Origin: DASVCN01 sp040905665
GTDB lineage: Bacteria; Deinococcota; Deinococci; Deinococcales; Trueperaceae
Reading direction: 5' to 3'
DNA: 64,000 nucleotides
NCBI GenBank assembly: GCA_040905665.1
Contig: JBBDRD010000025.1
Location: 52,227-116,226, forward strand
Shown here: one piece after another, positions 17,457 through 26,383 of the stretch
Numbering within the stretch: the stretch's first letter is position 1
How the letters are laid out: the number at the start of each line of letters is the position of its first letter
Translations under genes and position numbers: made by a program
The notes under the pieces: model-generated
Told to the model about the DNA's origin: nothing
The model's input: the letters and a program-made list of their open reading frames with translations, nothing else
The model's database searches: none

Positions 17457-18161
17457 ATGGGACTCCTAGATGTCATCGGACCGGTAATGATCGGTCCCTC
17501 TAGTTCGCACACCGCCGGCGCCTGCCGTCTGGGGTTGTTGGCGCGTCGGATGCTGCTCGCCGATCCGCGTCGTGCCCGACTCGTGCTGCACGGCTCCTTC
17601 GCGAAGACCGCGCGTGGCCATGGCACCGACAAGGCCCTGATAGCCGGACTATTGAGCATGTTCCCAGACGACCCGCGCATCCCCCAGGCGCACGCCCTGG
17701 CCGAAACCGCCGGCCTCACTGTCGCGTTCGCCAGCGCCGATCTTGGCGACGTTCACCCCAATAGCGTGCGAATCGAACTGCACGGCGATGACGCGCAGGT
17801 GAGCATGACCGGCTCGAGCCTCGGCGGTGGCATGGTGCGTGTCTTCCAGGTGAACGGATTCGAGATCGATTTCTCCGGCAGCTCCTTTTCACTCCTCATC
17901 GAGCACGCCGATAGGCCCGGCGTAATAGCCCGGGTCGCACGCGTCATCGCCGACGACGACGGCAACATCGCCCGCCTCCACTCGGCGAGGCGGAAACGCG
18001 GCGGTCAGGCAATGATGTCGCTGGAGATAGATAAGCACCTGTCGCATTACGCGCTCGATTATCTGGCCAATCTCCCCTATATATCGTGGGTTCGGATGCT
18101 GCCCGAAGTGATGAGCGGAAGCGAAAGTAGTGAGGGTGAACCAGAAGGGGGCGACCGGTGA
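17457..18161 (+). CDS. sdaAB: L-serine dehydratase, beta subunit
   Basis: 234 residues starting at ATG 17457 (MGLLDVIGPVMIGPSSSHTAG, the strongly conserved start of the beta domain). A C-terminal ACT-like domain (from about residue 145) contains ADRPGVIARVARVIADDDGN. With SdaAA it forms the Fe-S serine deaminase that yields pyruvate and ammonia. The stop overlaps the GTG start of sdaAA by four bases. Confidence 0.96.
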   Translation: MGLLDVIGPVMIGPSSSHTAGACRLGLLARRMLLADPRRARLVLHGSFAKTARGHGTDKALIAGLLSMFPDDPRIPQAHALAETAGLTVAFASADLGDVHPNSVRIELHGDDAQVSMTGSSLGGGMVRVFQVNGFEIDFSGSSFSLLIEHADRPGVIARVARVIADDDGNIARLHSARRKRGGQAMMSLEIDKHLSHYALDYLANLPYISWVRMLPEVMSGSESSEGEPEGGDR

Positions 18162-19084
18162 AAAGGGATGGCCCAGCGCGAGACCCGGCAGGAGCAGCAG
18201 GTGTCAAACCAGTCGGCGGTGAGGCCCGCAACCTCGAAGATCTCAACCTGAACAGGCTCGCCGAGATAAAGGGAGCGGCCTCGGCTGCGATCCTCGAGGA
18301 GGATAGCGGTGGCGATAAAAGAGCTCGCGAGGCTTTGCTGGCGGGCATGCGGACTCGCCTTGCCGAGATGCGGGACTCGGTCGATCGGGGACTACAAAGC
18401 GAGCAGCCCAGCCGAACCGGCATGGTCGGCTGGAACGCCAAAAGGCTCTGGCAGGCCGACGATCTGCTAAACGCGCCGCTACTGAAGCGGGTGCAGGCCT
18501 ACGCCATGGCGGTGAATGAGGAGAACGCCCGAATGGGGCGAATCGTCGCCGCGCCGACCGCGGGTAGCGCCGGTACCCTCCCGGGCGCCCTGCTGGGGGT
18601 TGCCGATCACCTTGGTCTTGACGACGAGGAGCTATTGGGCCCGCTGGTGCTCGCCGCCGGAATCGGTCAGATCATCGGGCGCAGCATGTTCATCGCCGGC
18701 TCGACCGGCGGTTGTCAGGCCGAGATCGGTTCCTCGGCGGCCATGGCTGCGGCCGCGGTGTGCGAGCTGATGGGTGGCGACGCCAAGCAGTCGGTTCACG
18801 CGGCCGCGCAAACGCTGATGAACAGCATCGGCCTGGTATGCGACCCGGTTGGGGGTTACGTCGAGGTTCCCTGTGTGAGTCGCAACGCCTTCTTTAGCGT
18901 TCATGCGGTAGCCTCGGCCCAACTGGCGCTGGCTGGCGTCGAATCGCCGATTCCGCCTGACGAGGTAGTGCGAGCCATGGCGTCGGTTGGGCGCCTGCTG
19001 CCACCGGAGCTGCGGGAGACGGGGGAAGGCGGTCTGGCGGACACGCCAACAGGTCGCCGCATAGCCCTCGAGATGGCCGACTAG
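18158..19084 (+). CDS. sdaAA: L-serine dehydratase, iron-sulfur alpha subunit
   Basis: 308 residues, GTG start overlapping sdaAB. Cysteines that hold the [4Fe-4S] cluster are visible in STGGCQAEIGSS, GLVCDPVGGYV and VPCVSRNA, with the conserved APTAGSAGTLPG loop. The first 20 residues are low-complexity and lie before the family start, so a later start is possible. It depends on Fe-S assembly such as the suf operon in this window. Confidence 0.96.
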   Translation: MKRDGPARDPAGAAGVKPVGGEARNLEDLNLNRLAEIKGAASAAILEEDSGGDKRAREALLAGMRTRLAEMRDSVDRGLQSEQPSRTGMVGWNAKRLWQADDLLNAPLLKRVQAYAMAVNEENARMGRIVAAPTAGSAGTLPGALLGVADHLGLDDEELLGPLVLAAGIGQIIGRSMFIAGSTGGCQAEIGSSAAMAAAAVCELMGGDAKQSVHAAAQTLMNSIGLVCDPVGGYVEVPCVSRNAFFSVHAVASAQLALAGVESPIPPDEVVRAMASVGRLLPPELRETGEGGLADTPTGRRIALEMAD

Positions 19085-19113
19085 GAGTTCGCCGGAGGGC
19101 TCCTGTCAGGAGC

Positions 19114-20601
19114 GTGACCGAGGGGAGCGACATGCCTAGCACCGAAACGACCAGCACAAAAGCACCAATCACTGAAACGCCCATCACTGCAGCGCCAACT
19201 ACTGCAGCGCCAACCACTGCAGCGCCGAGCGAGCAACCGAGGGTAGTAATCATCGGAGCAGGATTCGCCGGTCTCTACGCCGCAAAGGCGTTGCGCGGCA
19301 CGCCGGTGCGGGTCCTGATGATCGACCAGCACAACTACCATACGTTTCAGCCACTGCTCTATCAGGTTGCCACTGCGATGCTCGAGCCCGAGGAGGTCGC
19401 CCGCACGGTTAGGGGGATCTTCCAACGGCAGGAGAACTTCGGCTTCCAGCAGTCCACCGTTACTGGCGTCGACTGGTCGCGTAAGGAGGTGCTCCTGCAC
19501 AGCGGTGAGCCGGTGCCGTTCGACTATCTGATAGTGGGCGTCGGTGCGATCTACAACGATTTCGGGACGCCCGGAGTGCGCCGGCACGCCCTCTTCCTAA
19601 AGAGCCTCACCGAGGCGGCGAACATCCGCTCGCACATACTTCGTCAATTCGAAAACGCTGCCGCCGATCCCTCGATCATCGATGAGGGCGCGCTGAACTT
19701 CGTGATAGTGGGCGGAGGGCCCACCGGAGTGGAGATGGCTGGGGCGATGCTCGAGCTGTTTCGCAAGGTGTTGCCGCGCGACTATCCCGATGTCGACGTG
19801 ACCCGGGCCCGCGTGATTCTTCTCGAGATGGCGGATCGAGTGCTTTTGCCGTACGCGCCGCGGTTGCAACGTTACACAGAGGAGGTGCTGCGCCGGCGCG
19901 GAGTGGAGGTACGGCTGGGGAAAACAGTGGAGGAGGTACGGGACAATGCCGCCGTGCTCGCGGACGGCGAAACCATCCCCACCCGAACACTCATTTGGGC
20001 GGCCGGAGTTCGCGCCCACCCGGTGGTGGAAGCACTCGACAGCGAGCTGACTCGCGGCTTTCGAGTGAAGGTCGAGCCGAACCTCTCCTTGCCCGGCAAT
20101 CCCGAAGCGTTTGTCGCCGGGGACGCCGCAGGAGCCACCGACTCGGAAGGCATCGCTTACCCTCAGGTCGCCCAGGTAGCAATCCAGCAGGGAAAGCATG
20201 CCGCCCGGGAGATCTTGCGCTTGGTGCAAGGTGAGGTAGTGCTGGGTGAGGCGGGCCGGCCCTTCCGCTACGATGATCCGGGATCGATGGCGATCATTGG
20301 CCGGGACGCCGGTGTAGCGCAACTATCGAAGCGCTTCGGGAACTTGAAGCTCACCGGCTTCCTCGGCTGGCTGGGATGGTTGTTCATCCACCTCGTCTAC
20401 CTGCCCGGCCACCAGAACCGCGTTGGCGCCCTACTGAACTGGACGTACGGCTATCTCACCTTCGATCGGCACGCTCGCTTGATCGCCGAGATGGTGCCCT
20501 CTCCCGGGGAGATCGTGAATCGCACCCTGCTGCCGGTGGACGACGAAGAAATGGTTGAGCGTCGGGCAGGGGACGTGCGAGCCGGTATAGTCAGCGAATG
20601 A
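19114..20601 (+). CDS. Type II NADH dehydrogenase (NDH-2)
   Basis: 495 residues. The FAD-binding GAGFAGLYAAKAL is near the N-terminus, the NADH-binding VGGGPTGVEMAGAM in the middle, and FVAGDAAGA near residue 335. The C-terminal LGWLGWLFIHLVYLPG helix would attach it to the membrane. NDH-2 passes electrons from NADH to quinone without pumping protons. The first 40 residues form a Thr/Ala/Pro tail built from 15-bp DNA repeats; GTG 19114 and ATG 19132 are both possible starts. The stop overlaps the next gene by four bases. Confidence 0.93.
   Translation: MTEGSDMPSTETTSTKAPITETPITAAPTTAAPTTAAPSEQPRVVIIGAGFAGLYAAKALRGTPVRVLMIDQHNYHTFQPLLYQVATAMLEPEEVARTVRGIFQRQENFGFQQSTVTGVDWSRKEVLLHSGEPVPFDYLIVGVGAIYNDFGTPGVRRHALFLKSLTEAANIRSHILRQFENAAADPSIIDEGALNFVIVGGGPTGVEMAGAMLELFRKVLPRDYPDVDVTRARVILLEMADRVLLPYAPRLQRYTEEVLRRRGVEVRLGKTVEEVRDNAAVLADGETIPTRTLIWAAGVRAHPVVEALDSELTRGFRVKVEPNLSLPGNPEAFVAGDAAGATDSEGIAYPQVAQVAIQQGKHAAREILRLVQGEVVLGEAGRPFRYDDPGSMAIIGRDAGVAQLSKRFGNLKLTGFLGWLGWLFIHLVYLPGHQNRVGALLNWTYGYLTFDRHARLIAEMVPSPGEIVNRTLLPVDDEEMVERRAGDVRAGIVSE
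19168..19227 (+). repeat. 15-bp tandem repeat encoding the NDH-2 N-terminal tail
   Basis: Four 15-bp units of the form ACYACTGCAGCGCCA, each coding a pentapeptide of the type ITETP, ITAAP or TTAAP. The unit length is a multiple of three, so copy change keeps the frame. Confidence 0.88.
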
Positions 20602-21410
20602 CGGACGAACAGACTGATTTTCTTCATACGGCCGTAGTTGCCGCACAGGAAGCGGCCCGCATCCACCGCTTCCACATCGGCGGAGATCTCGACGTCGCTA
20701 CCAAGTCGAACGAAACCGACCTGGTGACCAAGGTCGACAAGATGTGCGAGCAGCGCATCCGCGATCTGATCCTGGAGCGCTATCCGCACCACACGGTGCT
20801 GGGCGAGGAGATGGGCGGTCCCGGGAGCGACGCACAGGGGAACGAGGCCGAGTACCGTTGGATCGTCGATCCGTTGGACGGCACCGTCAACTACGCCCAC
20901 GGCTTCCCCTTCTACTGCGTGTCGATCGCGCTGGAGATTCGCGGCAAGGTAGAGGTGGGGGTCGTGTTGGACAGCGCGCATCACGAAATGTTCAGCGCGG
21001 TTCGCGGCAACGGCGCCTATTTGGACGGCGCCCCAATGCGCACCTCGGGCGAAAGCGACCCGGCTCGAGCAATGCTGGCGACCGGTTTCGCCTACGATCC
21101 CGACCGGCTCGTCGAGAACTCGCACGTCTTCATGCGCGTGCTGCCTCACGTGCGCGCGATTCGGCGACCCGGCGCGGCGGCCCTGGACCTCTGCTACGTC
21201 GCTGCCGGTAGGCTTGACGCCTTTTGGGAGATCACGCTCAACGCCTGGGATGTCGCGGCCGGAGTACTGATTGTCGAAGAGGCAGGTGGACGGGTGACCA
21301 CCGGAAACGGTGATCCCTACCGCTTGGACGATCCGGTTCTCATCGCCTCGAACGGTTGGCTGCATGAGCCGCTGGTGGAACTGCTGGCGTTGCACGACAT
21401 AAAGGCTTAA
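20598..21410 (+). CDS. Inositol-monophosphatase-family phosphatase
   Basis: 270 residues with the Li-sensitive phosphatase motifs: GEEMGG, WIVDPLDGTVNYAHG and WDVAAGVLIVEEAGG, which hold the two Mg ions. Substrates in the family include inositol phosphates, fructose-1,6-bisphosphate and PAP; the exact one cannot be told here. Its ATG overlaps the stop of the NDH-2 gene (ATGA), so the two are translationally coupled. Confidence 0.93.
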   Translation: MTDEQTDFLHTAVVAAQEAARIHRFHIGGDLDVATKSNETDLVTKVDKMCEQRIRDLILERYPHHTVLGEEMGGPGSDAQGNEAEYRWIVDPLDGTVNYAHGFPFYCVSIALEIRGKVEVGVVLDSAHHEMFSAVRGNGAYLDGAPMRTSGESDPARAMLATGFAYDPDRLVENSHVFMRVLPHVRAIRRPGAAALDLCYVAAGRLDAFWEITLNAWDVAAGVLIVEEAGGRVTTGNGDPYRLDDPVLIASNGWLHEPLVELLALHDIKA

Positions 21411-21481
21411 GTCCCTTTCGCCTCACCAGCGGCCGTGGAGTAACGCCGTTCGCCGGGTATTTGCCGCCAGGACCACCCCCG

Positions 21482-22438
21482 TCAGGTCGGGCTCTCAACG
21501 AACAACTCGGTGGACATGTAGCGTGCCCCGGTGTCCGCCGCCATCGTTACCACGACCTTACCCGGACCCAGCTCACGGGCCACCTGCAGCGCGGCGAACA
21601 GGGTAGCGCCGGAGGACATGCCCACGAAAATCCCCTCCTCCCGCGCCAGCCGGCGAGCCAGCGGGAAGGCGTCCTCCTCGTAGATCATCCGGCAACCGTC
21701 CAGCAGGTCGAGATCCAGGTTTCCAGGCAGGAAGCCCGGGCCCATCCCCTGGAATTTGTGCTGCCCTCGCTCGAAGCCATTTATCACGGCGCTGCGCGCC
21801 GGTTCCACCGCGATCACCTGCACTTCGGGCTTCTGCTCCTTGAGGTAGCGGCCTATGCCGCTGATAGATCCGCCAGTGCCGGAGGCCCACACGAACGCGT
21901 CGATGCGCCCCTGCATCTGAGCCCATAGCTCCGGCCCCGTGACTCGCTGATGGTAGCGGGGATTGGCGGGATTTTCGAACTGGTTGGGCATCCAGGCGCC
22001 TAGCTCCTCGACCAGTTCCTGGGCTCGCGGAATCGCCCCCTGCATCCGAAGCTCCCCCGGTGTGAACTCGAGTTCGGCGCCGTAAGCGCGCAATGTGCGA
22101 ACCCGCTCCTCGGTCATGCTGTCGGGCAGCACAATCAGGCAGCGGTAGCCACGTAGCGCCGAGAGGAACGCCAAGCCGATGCCGGTATTCCCCGAGGTCG
22201 GCTCGACGATCATTTGTCCCGAACCCGGCCTCAGCACGCCGCGCTCCTCAGCGTCGTCGATCATCCCCAGCGCGGTGCGGTCCTTTATACTCCCGGCCGG
22301 GTTGTGCCCCTCGAGTTTGATCCATACCTCGGCCATATCCGGTTCGACCACCTTGAACAGGCGCACCATCGGGGTGTGTCCGATAAGGCTATCCAGCATC
22401 CGAGGTCTCGTTTCGACTTCCCTGCCCGAATGTGCCAT
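21482..22438 (-). CDS. Cysteine synthase, CysK/CysM family
   Basis: A 318-residue PLP enzyme that makes cysteine from O-acetylserine or O-phosphoserine and sulfide. The PLP lysine lies in NPAGSIKDRTALGMI, phosphate-binding residues in TSGNTGIGLAF, and a Gly-rich loop in GTGGSISGIGRYLKE. The SIKDR context and length favour the CysM branch. The start is uncertain: ATG 22438 is used, but ATG 22399 (MLDSLIGHTPMVRL) fits the family N-terminus and neither has a strong ribosome site. Confidence 0.93.
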   Translation of the reverse strand: MAHSGREVETRPRMLDSLIGHTPMVRLFKVVEPDMAEVWIKLEGHNPAGSIKDRTALGMIDDAEERGVLRPGSGQMIVEPTSGNTGIGLAFLSALRGYRCLIVLPDSMTEERVRTLRAYGAELEFTPGELRMQGAIPRAQELVEELGAWMPNQFENPANPRYHQRVTGPELWAQMQGRIDAFVWASGTGGSISGIGRYLKEQKPEVQVIAVEPARSAVINGFERGQHKFQGMGPGFLPGNLDLDLLDGCRMIYEEDAFPLARRLAREEGIFVGMSSGATLFAALQVARELGPGKVVVTMAADTGARYMSTELFVESPT

Positions 22439-22475
22439 GAGTCAAGTGTATCGGCGAGAGGCCGGCGCCGGTGTC

Positions 22476-22535
22476 TTCAATGCTCGTGCTTGCAGTTTTC
22501 GCGTTTGCAATACTCGTGATTGCAATGCTCGAGCT
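22476..22535 (+). repeat. Degenerate 15-bp tandem repeat, four copies
   Basis: Four 15-bp units of consensus GCAATGCTCGTGCTT occupy the gap between the divergent cysteine synthase and zinc-ribbon genes, ending 11 bp before the latter's ATG. The array occupies the position where the zinc-ribbon gene's promoter or leader would be expected. Confidence 0.8.
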
Positions 22536-22546
22536 ACCATTGAGCC

Positions 22547-22861
22547 ATGGGTGAGCGGGAGCTCTGGCAGTTCTTTCGCGAGGTGCGCGAGGCGGTAAGT
22601 GAGGGAAATCGCGGCGCCACCGAGCAGCCCTACCAGTCGGGCACCTTCATGGTCACCGCCAGGGCAGGTGATGTGGAGCTTAGCGTCAAGGACATCAGCG
22701 AAGAGGACGCGGTGCTGATAACGGGTGAGCTGAATGCGCGAGGCGTGCGGGCATCGGTACACGGTTCGGTAGTTTGTTCCGAATGCGGCGAGCGGGTTCC
22801 GGCACAGAGCTTTTGCGTTCGTTGCCGGGCTCGGCTTGCTCCCGACGAGCTCCCAGGTTAG
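22547..22861 (+). CDS. Small protein with C-terminal zinc ribbon
   Basis: 104 residues. Four cysteines in the pattern CSECG-x8-CVRCR near residues 76-92 form a zinc ribbon; the N-terminal part is acidic and soluble with no recognised fold. The start ATG 22547 follows directly after the 15-bp array. It may be a nucleic-acid or protein-interaction adaptor (inference from the ribbon only). Confidence 0.65.
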   Translation: MGERELWQFFREVREAVSEGNRGATEQPYQSGTFMVTARAGDVELSVKDISEEDAVLITGELNARGVRASVHGSVVCSECGERVPAQSFCVRCRARLAPDELPG

Positions 22862-22961
22862 GGCGACAGGGGTAGCAGTCGGAACTGCTTTCTGGCCGCG
22901 GAACCGCCAACTGGTCGCTGGCCACCACCGCCCGGTGCATCCGAAGCTGCTAAATTGAATC

Positions 22962-23156
22962 ATGAACGACAAGAAGCTGACACGATCAAGAACCGACAAG
23001 ATGATAGCCGGAGTCTGCGGCGGCCTAAGCCAGTACCTGGGTATCGACTCCACCATAGTGCGACTGATCTTCGCCGTACTGCTCGTATTTGGCGGGGGCG
23101 GCGGGATCCTCTACCTGATCCTCTGGCTGGTCATGCCCGAATCGACCGAATTCTGA
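22962..23156 (+). CDS. PspC-domain membrane protein
   Basis: 64 residues comprising a single PspC domain: a basic N-terminus (LTRSRTDKMIAGVCGGL), the SQYLGIDSTIVRLIFAVL motif and a hydrophobic helix with a Gly-rich turn, then LILWLVMPE. Stand-alone PspC proteins are common; PspC acts with PspB/PspA in envelope stress in some bacteria, but no psp genes lie nearby. Confidence 0.88.
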   Translation: MNDKKLTRSRTDKMIAGVCGGLSQYLGIDSTIVRLIFAVLLVFGGGGGILYLILWLVMPESTEF

Positions 23157-23165
23157 GTTCGGCCG

Positions 23166-24281
23166 TTACTCCGTTTTCGGGGTAATCACCTGTTTGCGGA
23201 CCGTTAGCCGCTCGATGAGTTCTCGGTTCAGTCCGACGCCGATCCCTGGGCCTTGCGGAATACTCTGCACGCCATCTCGTGCGTCGAGCCAGCGGTCTAC
23301 GGCATCCTCCTCCCAGTAACGGCTGGCCGATGCGGTATCGCCCGGCAGCGAAAAACCCTCCAGTGAGCTCAGGTGAAGGTTGTGAGCGCGGCCAACGCCT
23401 AGCTCGAGCATGCCTCCGCACCATACCGGTGCGCCGAACGAGAGGGCGACATCGTGAACCCGCCGCGACATCAGATGACCCCTCACCCGGCCCAACTTGA
23501 CGTTGATGACACGTCCGGAGCCGAGCTCGAGTCCCTTGCGAGCATCCTCGGGCGAGTGAACCGACTCGTCCAGGCATATCGGCGTAGCCAGCATCGCTTG
23601 CAAACTGGCGTGGTCCACCAGGTCGTCGTGAGCCAGCGGCTGCTCGATGTAGTCGAGTCCCAGCTCGTCCAGTTCCTGGAATACTCGTGCATCGGTGAGC
23701 CTGTAGGCGCTATTTGCGTCCACCGTGAGTGGCATATCGGGCAGGGCGTCGCGCACCGCCTTTATAGGACGCACATCCCAGCCCGGCTTGATCTTGAACT
23801 TCAACCGCCGGTAGCCCTGCTGGGCGTGGTCCTGGGCAGTTTCGACCGTTGCCTCGATACTCGCCTGGATCCCGATGGAAGCCCCTACCGAGTGCTCTGT
23901 GCGACGACCACCCAGCATCACCCACAGCGGCAGCCCGGCCGCCTTCGCCTGCAGGTCCCAAAAAGCCGTCTCCAGCGCCGCCACGGCCATATTGTGCCCG
24001 CGAATCGGCTCGAACTCCTGCAACAGTTGCGCCGGGGAGGTGAAGTCGCGTCCCACAACCTTAGGTGACAGGTACTTTTCGAGTGCGAGCCAACAGGTAT
24101 CGGTCGTCTCGTAGCTGTAACCCGGCCAGCTACCGGCGGTAACCTCGCCGTACCCTTCGAGCCCCTCGCCGTGGACGGTCAGCAGCACCTTGCGCAACTC
24201 CTGCTCGACACCAAAGCTCGTTTCGAACCGAAAACGCAGCCGTACCTCCAGCTCGCGGAGCTCAACACGATCGATCTTCAT
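23166..24281 (-). CDS. o-Succinylbenzoate synthase / N-acylamino-acid racemase family enzyme
   Basis: A 371-residue enolase-superfamily enzyme. Acid-base lysines lie in KFKIKPG and INVKLGRVRG; metal ligands in VDANSAY, DYIEQPL and CLDESVHS. This is the MenC/NAAAR subgroup, where members make o-succinylbenzoate for menaquinone, racemise N-acylamino acids, or both, as known in Deinococcus relatives. No other men genes are present, so the function is not settled. The end lies 10 bp from the convergent PspC gene. Confidence 0.88.
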   Translation of the reverse strand: MKIDRVELRELEVRLRFRFETSFGVEQELRKVLLTVHGEGLEGYGEVTAGSWPGYSYETTDTCWLALEKYLSPKVVGRDFTSPAQLLQEFEPIRGHNMAVAALETAFWDLQAKAAGLPLWVMLGGRRTEHSVGASIGIQASIEATVETAQDHAQQGYRRLKFKIKPGWDVRPIKAVRDALPDMPLTVDANSAYRLTDARVFQELDELGLDYIEQPLAHDDLVDHASLQAMLATPICLDESVHSPEDARKGLELGSGRVINVKLGRVRGHLMSRRVHDVALSFGAPVWCGGMLELGVGRAHNLHLSSLEGFSLPGDTASASRYWEEDAVDRWLDARDGVQSIPQGPGIGVGLNRELIERLTVRKQVITPKTE

Positions 24282-24302
24282 AATGCCTCCGTTATGGCGC
24301 CG

Positions 24303-25040
24303 TCAGAAGTCCGAAGGAAACTCGAGACGCTCCCGCCGGGTCGCCGTTTCCTCGGTACTGTCTGCCGCGGCCTCAACCCTTTCGTCCTCGAGCTGCGGTT
24401 CCGGCCTACCATCGAGCAGCTCGCTTTGACGGCGCCGCCACTCGTCGCGCTGGTGCCTCTGGTGGCGCGAACTTGCAAGCCGCCTCACCGTGTCTATCCG
24501 CTGACCCAGCGGGTCGACCTTGTAGCGACCCTTCCACGGCTCCCAGGTGAGGGTCGCTCTAAGGCGGTAAGCGCCCTTTCGAGTCTGAGGGGTATAGAAA
24601 TAGAGTTCGAGAACTCCTGTGTCACCGTGCAGCTCCTCGACCGACACGCTAACATCCACCGAGCGGCTGCGCGGCACAAGTACGCTCAGCTCCACCGTCT
24701 CGGGACTGGGCATGAGGTCGCTGCTGAGCGCTACTTCGAGCAACTGAGCTACGTCTTCCCCCAGGTTGCTAACGTGCATCTTCAGCTCCGTGACGCTACT
24801 CTCCTCGAGCGAGCGGATCTCACCGCGTGACACCAGCAGCTCCGGCTTCGCCTCGTTGCGCTTCTCCCGACGCCCGCCCGGAAGGAGCGCCAGCAACAGC
24901 ACGACCAGAAGCACGATGAGCAGTCCCACAGCCGGCACGAGCCAAGCGCCCGGTTCACCGGCGAGCCCGTCCAACCAACCACGAATGGACGACCAGGTAG
25001 CAACGATATCTGTCCAGATCATGTCGAGCACGCGGCCCAT
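24303..25040 (-). CDS. Hypothetical membrane-anchored protein
   Basis: 245 residues: a short N-terminal region, one strong membrane helix (about 33-55, VPAVGLLIVLLVVLLLALL), then a soluble domain rich in beta-strand-like segments (about 65-180) and a charged C-terminal tail with many Arg, Glu and Gln. No family was recognised. It is 21 bp upstream of the menC-like gene and co-oriented with it; divergent from mnmD. Confidence 0.65.
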   Translation of the reverse strand: MGRVLDMIWTDIVATWSSIRGWLDGLAGEPGAWLVPAVGLLIVLLVVLLLALLPGGRREKRNEAKPELLVSRGEIRSLEESSVTELKMHVSNLGEDVAQLLEVALSSDLMPSPETVELSVLVPRSRSVDVSVSVEELHGDTGVLELYFYTPQTRKGAYRLRATLTWEPWKGRYKVDPLGQRIDTVRRLASSRHQRHQRDEWRRRQSELLDGRPEPQLEDERVEAAADSTEETATRRERLEFPSDF

Positions 25041-25077
25041 TCCTCCAGCTTACCCGTCATCAAGCTAAAGTGACGGT

Positions 25078-25830
25078 GTGGAAGAGGGTGCGGCAGACAA
25101 CTTAGCCGAACTCGAGCCGCAATTGACGGCCGACGGCAGCACGACCTTGTTCAGCTCCCGTTACGCTCAAACCTTTCACTCACACCACGGCGCGGTGTCG
25201 GAAGCGATGCACGTATTCGTCGAGGGGAGCGGGGTGGCTGCGCGCCTGCGATCGGGATCGGCGGCCAGAATACTCGAGGTGGGCTTTGGCACCGGCCTCA
25301 ATTTTCTCCTCACGGCGCAATCGGCGGTCGAAGGGGGAGCAGCGGTGGAATATGTGGCGCTCGAGCGCGCCTTTCTCGCCGCCGGCGTTCTCTCGTCACT
25401 CGGCTACGGGCGCTATGCCAGGGAACCACTTATCGGTCTGCTCCGGTTCCGCCGAGAGCTGGGCGATGCCCCCCGGCCGGGAGTTTACCGGGCCGGCATC
25501 GCAGGAGCTGGGCTGGAACTGCGTTTGGGAGAGGCGGAGGCGGCCGATATCGAAGCCGAACGCTTCGACGCCATCTACCATGACGCCTTTAGCCCGGACG
25601 CCAATCCAGAGCTGTGGAGCCGGGAGTTTCTGGCTCGGCTAGCTGGTTCCCTAATTCCGGGAGGGGTGCTGGTCAGCTACACAGTAAAGGGCGATGTCCG
25701 AAGATACTTGGCGAACGCGGGATTACAGGTGAGCAAGGTCGCCGGCCCGCCCGGAGGGAAACGTGAGATGCTCCGGGCGGTCAAGCCGGGGCAAGGAATA
25801 CCGGGCGGCGTAGTCCAGGTCGACCGGTGA
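25078..25830 (+). CDS. mnmD: tRNA 5-methylaminomethyl-2-thiouridine methyltransferase, MnmD type
   Basis: 250 residues corresponding to the N-terminal methyltransferase half of E. coli MnmC. It carries the SAM motif GFGTGLNFLLT, the catalytic region YHDAFSPDANPELWS, and the closing SYTVKGDVRRYL and GPPGGKREM signatures. It methylates nm5s2U34 in tRNA wobble positions. The start is GTG. The matching FAD-dependent half is encoded separately at 26384. Confidence 0.93.
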   Translation: MEEGAADNLAELEPQLTADGSTTLFSSRYAQTFHSHHGAVSEAMHVFVEGSGVAARLRSGSAARILEVGFGTGLNFLLTAQSAVEGGAAVEYVALERAFLAAGVLSSLGYGRYAREPLIGLLRFRRELGDAPRPGVYRAGIAGAGLELRLGEAEAADIEAERFDAIYHDAFSPDANPELWSREFLARLAGSLIPGGVLVSYTVKGDVRRYLANAGLQVSKVAGPPGGKREMLRAVKPGQGIPGGVVQVDR

Positions 25831-25838
25831 GCGCTGCC

Positions 25839-26285
25839 TCAGCCCCAGGGAAGCACCGAACGGTCCCAAGGGATGCCGTAGAGTATAAGCGCCATGGCGA
25901 TTGCGAAGCCGACGGTGGCACGGAGATAACTGGCGCGGTCGTTGTTGGCATGACGCGCCATCGAGGACCCCACCTGAGCAGCTACCGCTGCCAGGATCAT
26001 GATCAGCCCGTGCTCGACCAGGAAGAAGCGGACCGTGTCATTGCCCATCGCGACACCGAAATCACTCATGCCGCCGCGTACCAGTGGACTCACCAGGTAG
26101 AGAACGATCCCAACCAGCACCTGCAGGTGCAGGCTGCCGGCGAAGGCTGCACTGATGCCGCGTTCGCGACCGGTCCACCGGGCGCTGGTGAGAAGCCCGC
26201 GCAGGGCGAGGACGAGCGCCGCGACGCCGCCCAAAAGAACGACCCAGCGCAGGAGATTGTGGAGACCTCTGAGGAATTCGAACAT
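25839..26285 (-). CDS. Hypothetical membrane protein, four helices
   Basis: 148 residues with four hydrophobic segments and conserved-looking His near helix starts (GLHNLLRW, SLHLQVLVG, EHGLIMILA), recalling small cytochrome-b-like bundles, though heme binding is not shown. It is convergent with mnmD (stops 8 bp apart) and separates it from the MnmC2-like gene. Confidence 0.75.
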   Translation of the reverse strand: MFEFLRGLHNLLRWVVLLGGVAALVLALRGLLTSARWTGRERGISAAFAGSLHLQVLVGIVLYLVSPLVRGGMSDFGVAMGNDTVRFFLVEHGLIMILAAVAAQVGSSMARHANNDRASYLRATVGFAIAMALILYGIPWDRSVLPWG

Positions 26286-26383
26286 GACGACAGCTCCCTC
26301 TCGTGGCTTACATCCAGGCTCGAAACCGGACTCGAAGCCGGGCTCATGATACCGCCGGCCAAGCCCACCGGACCTGGGAGGTC

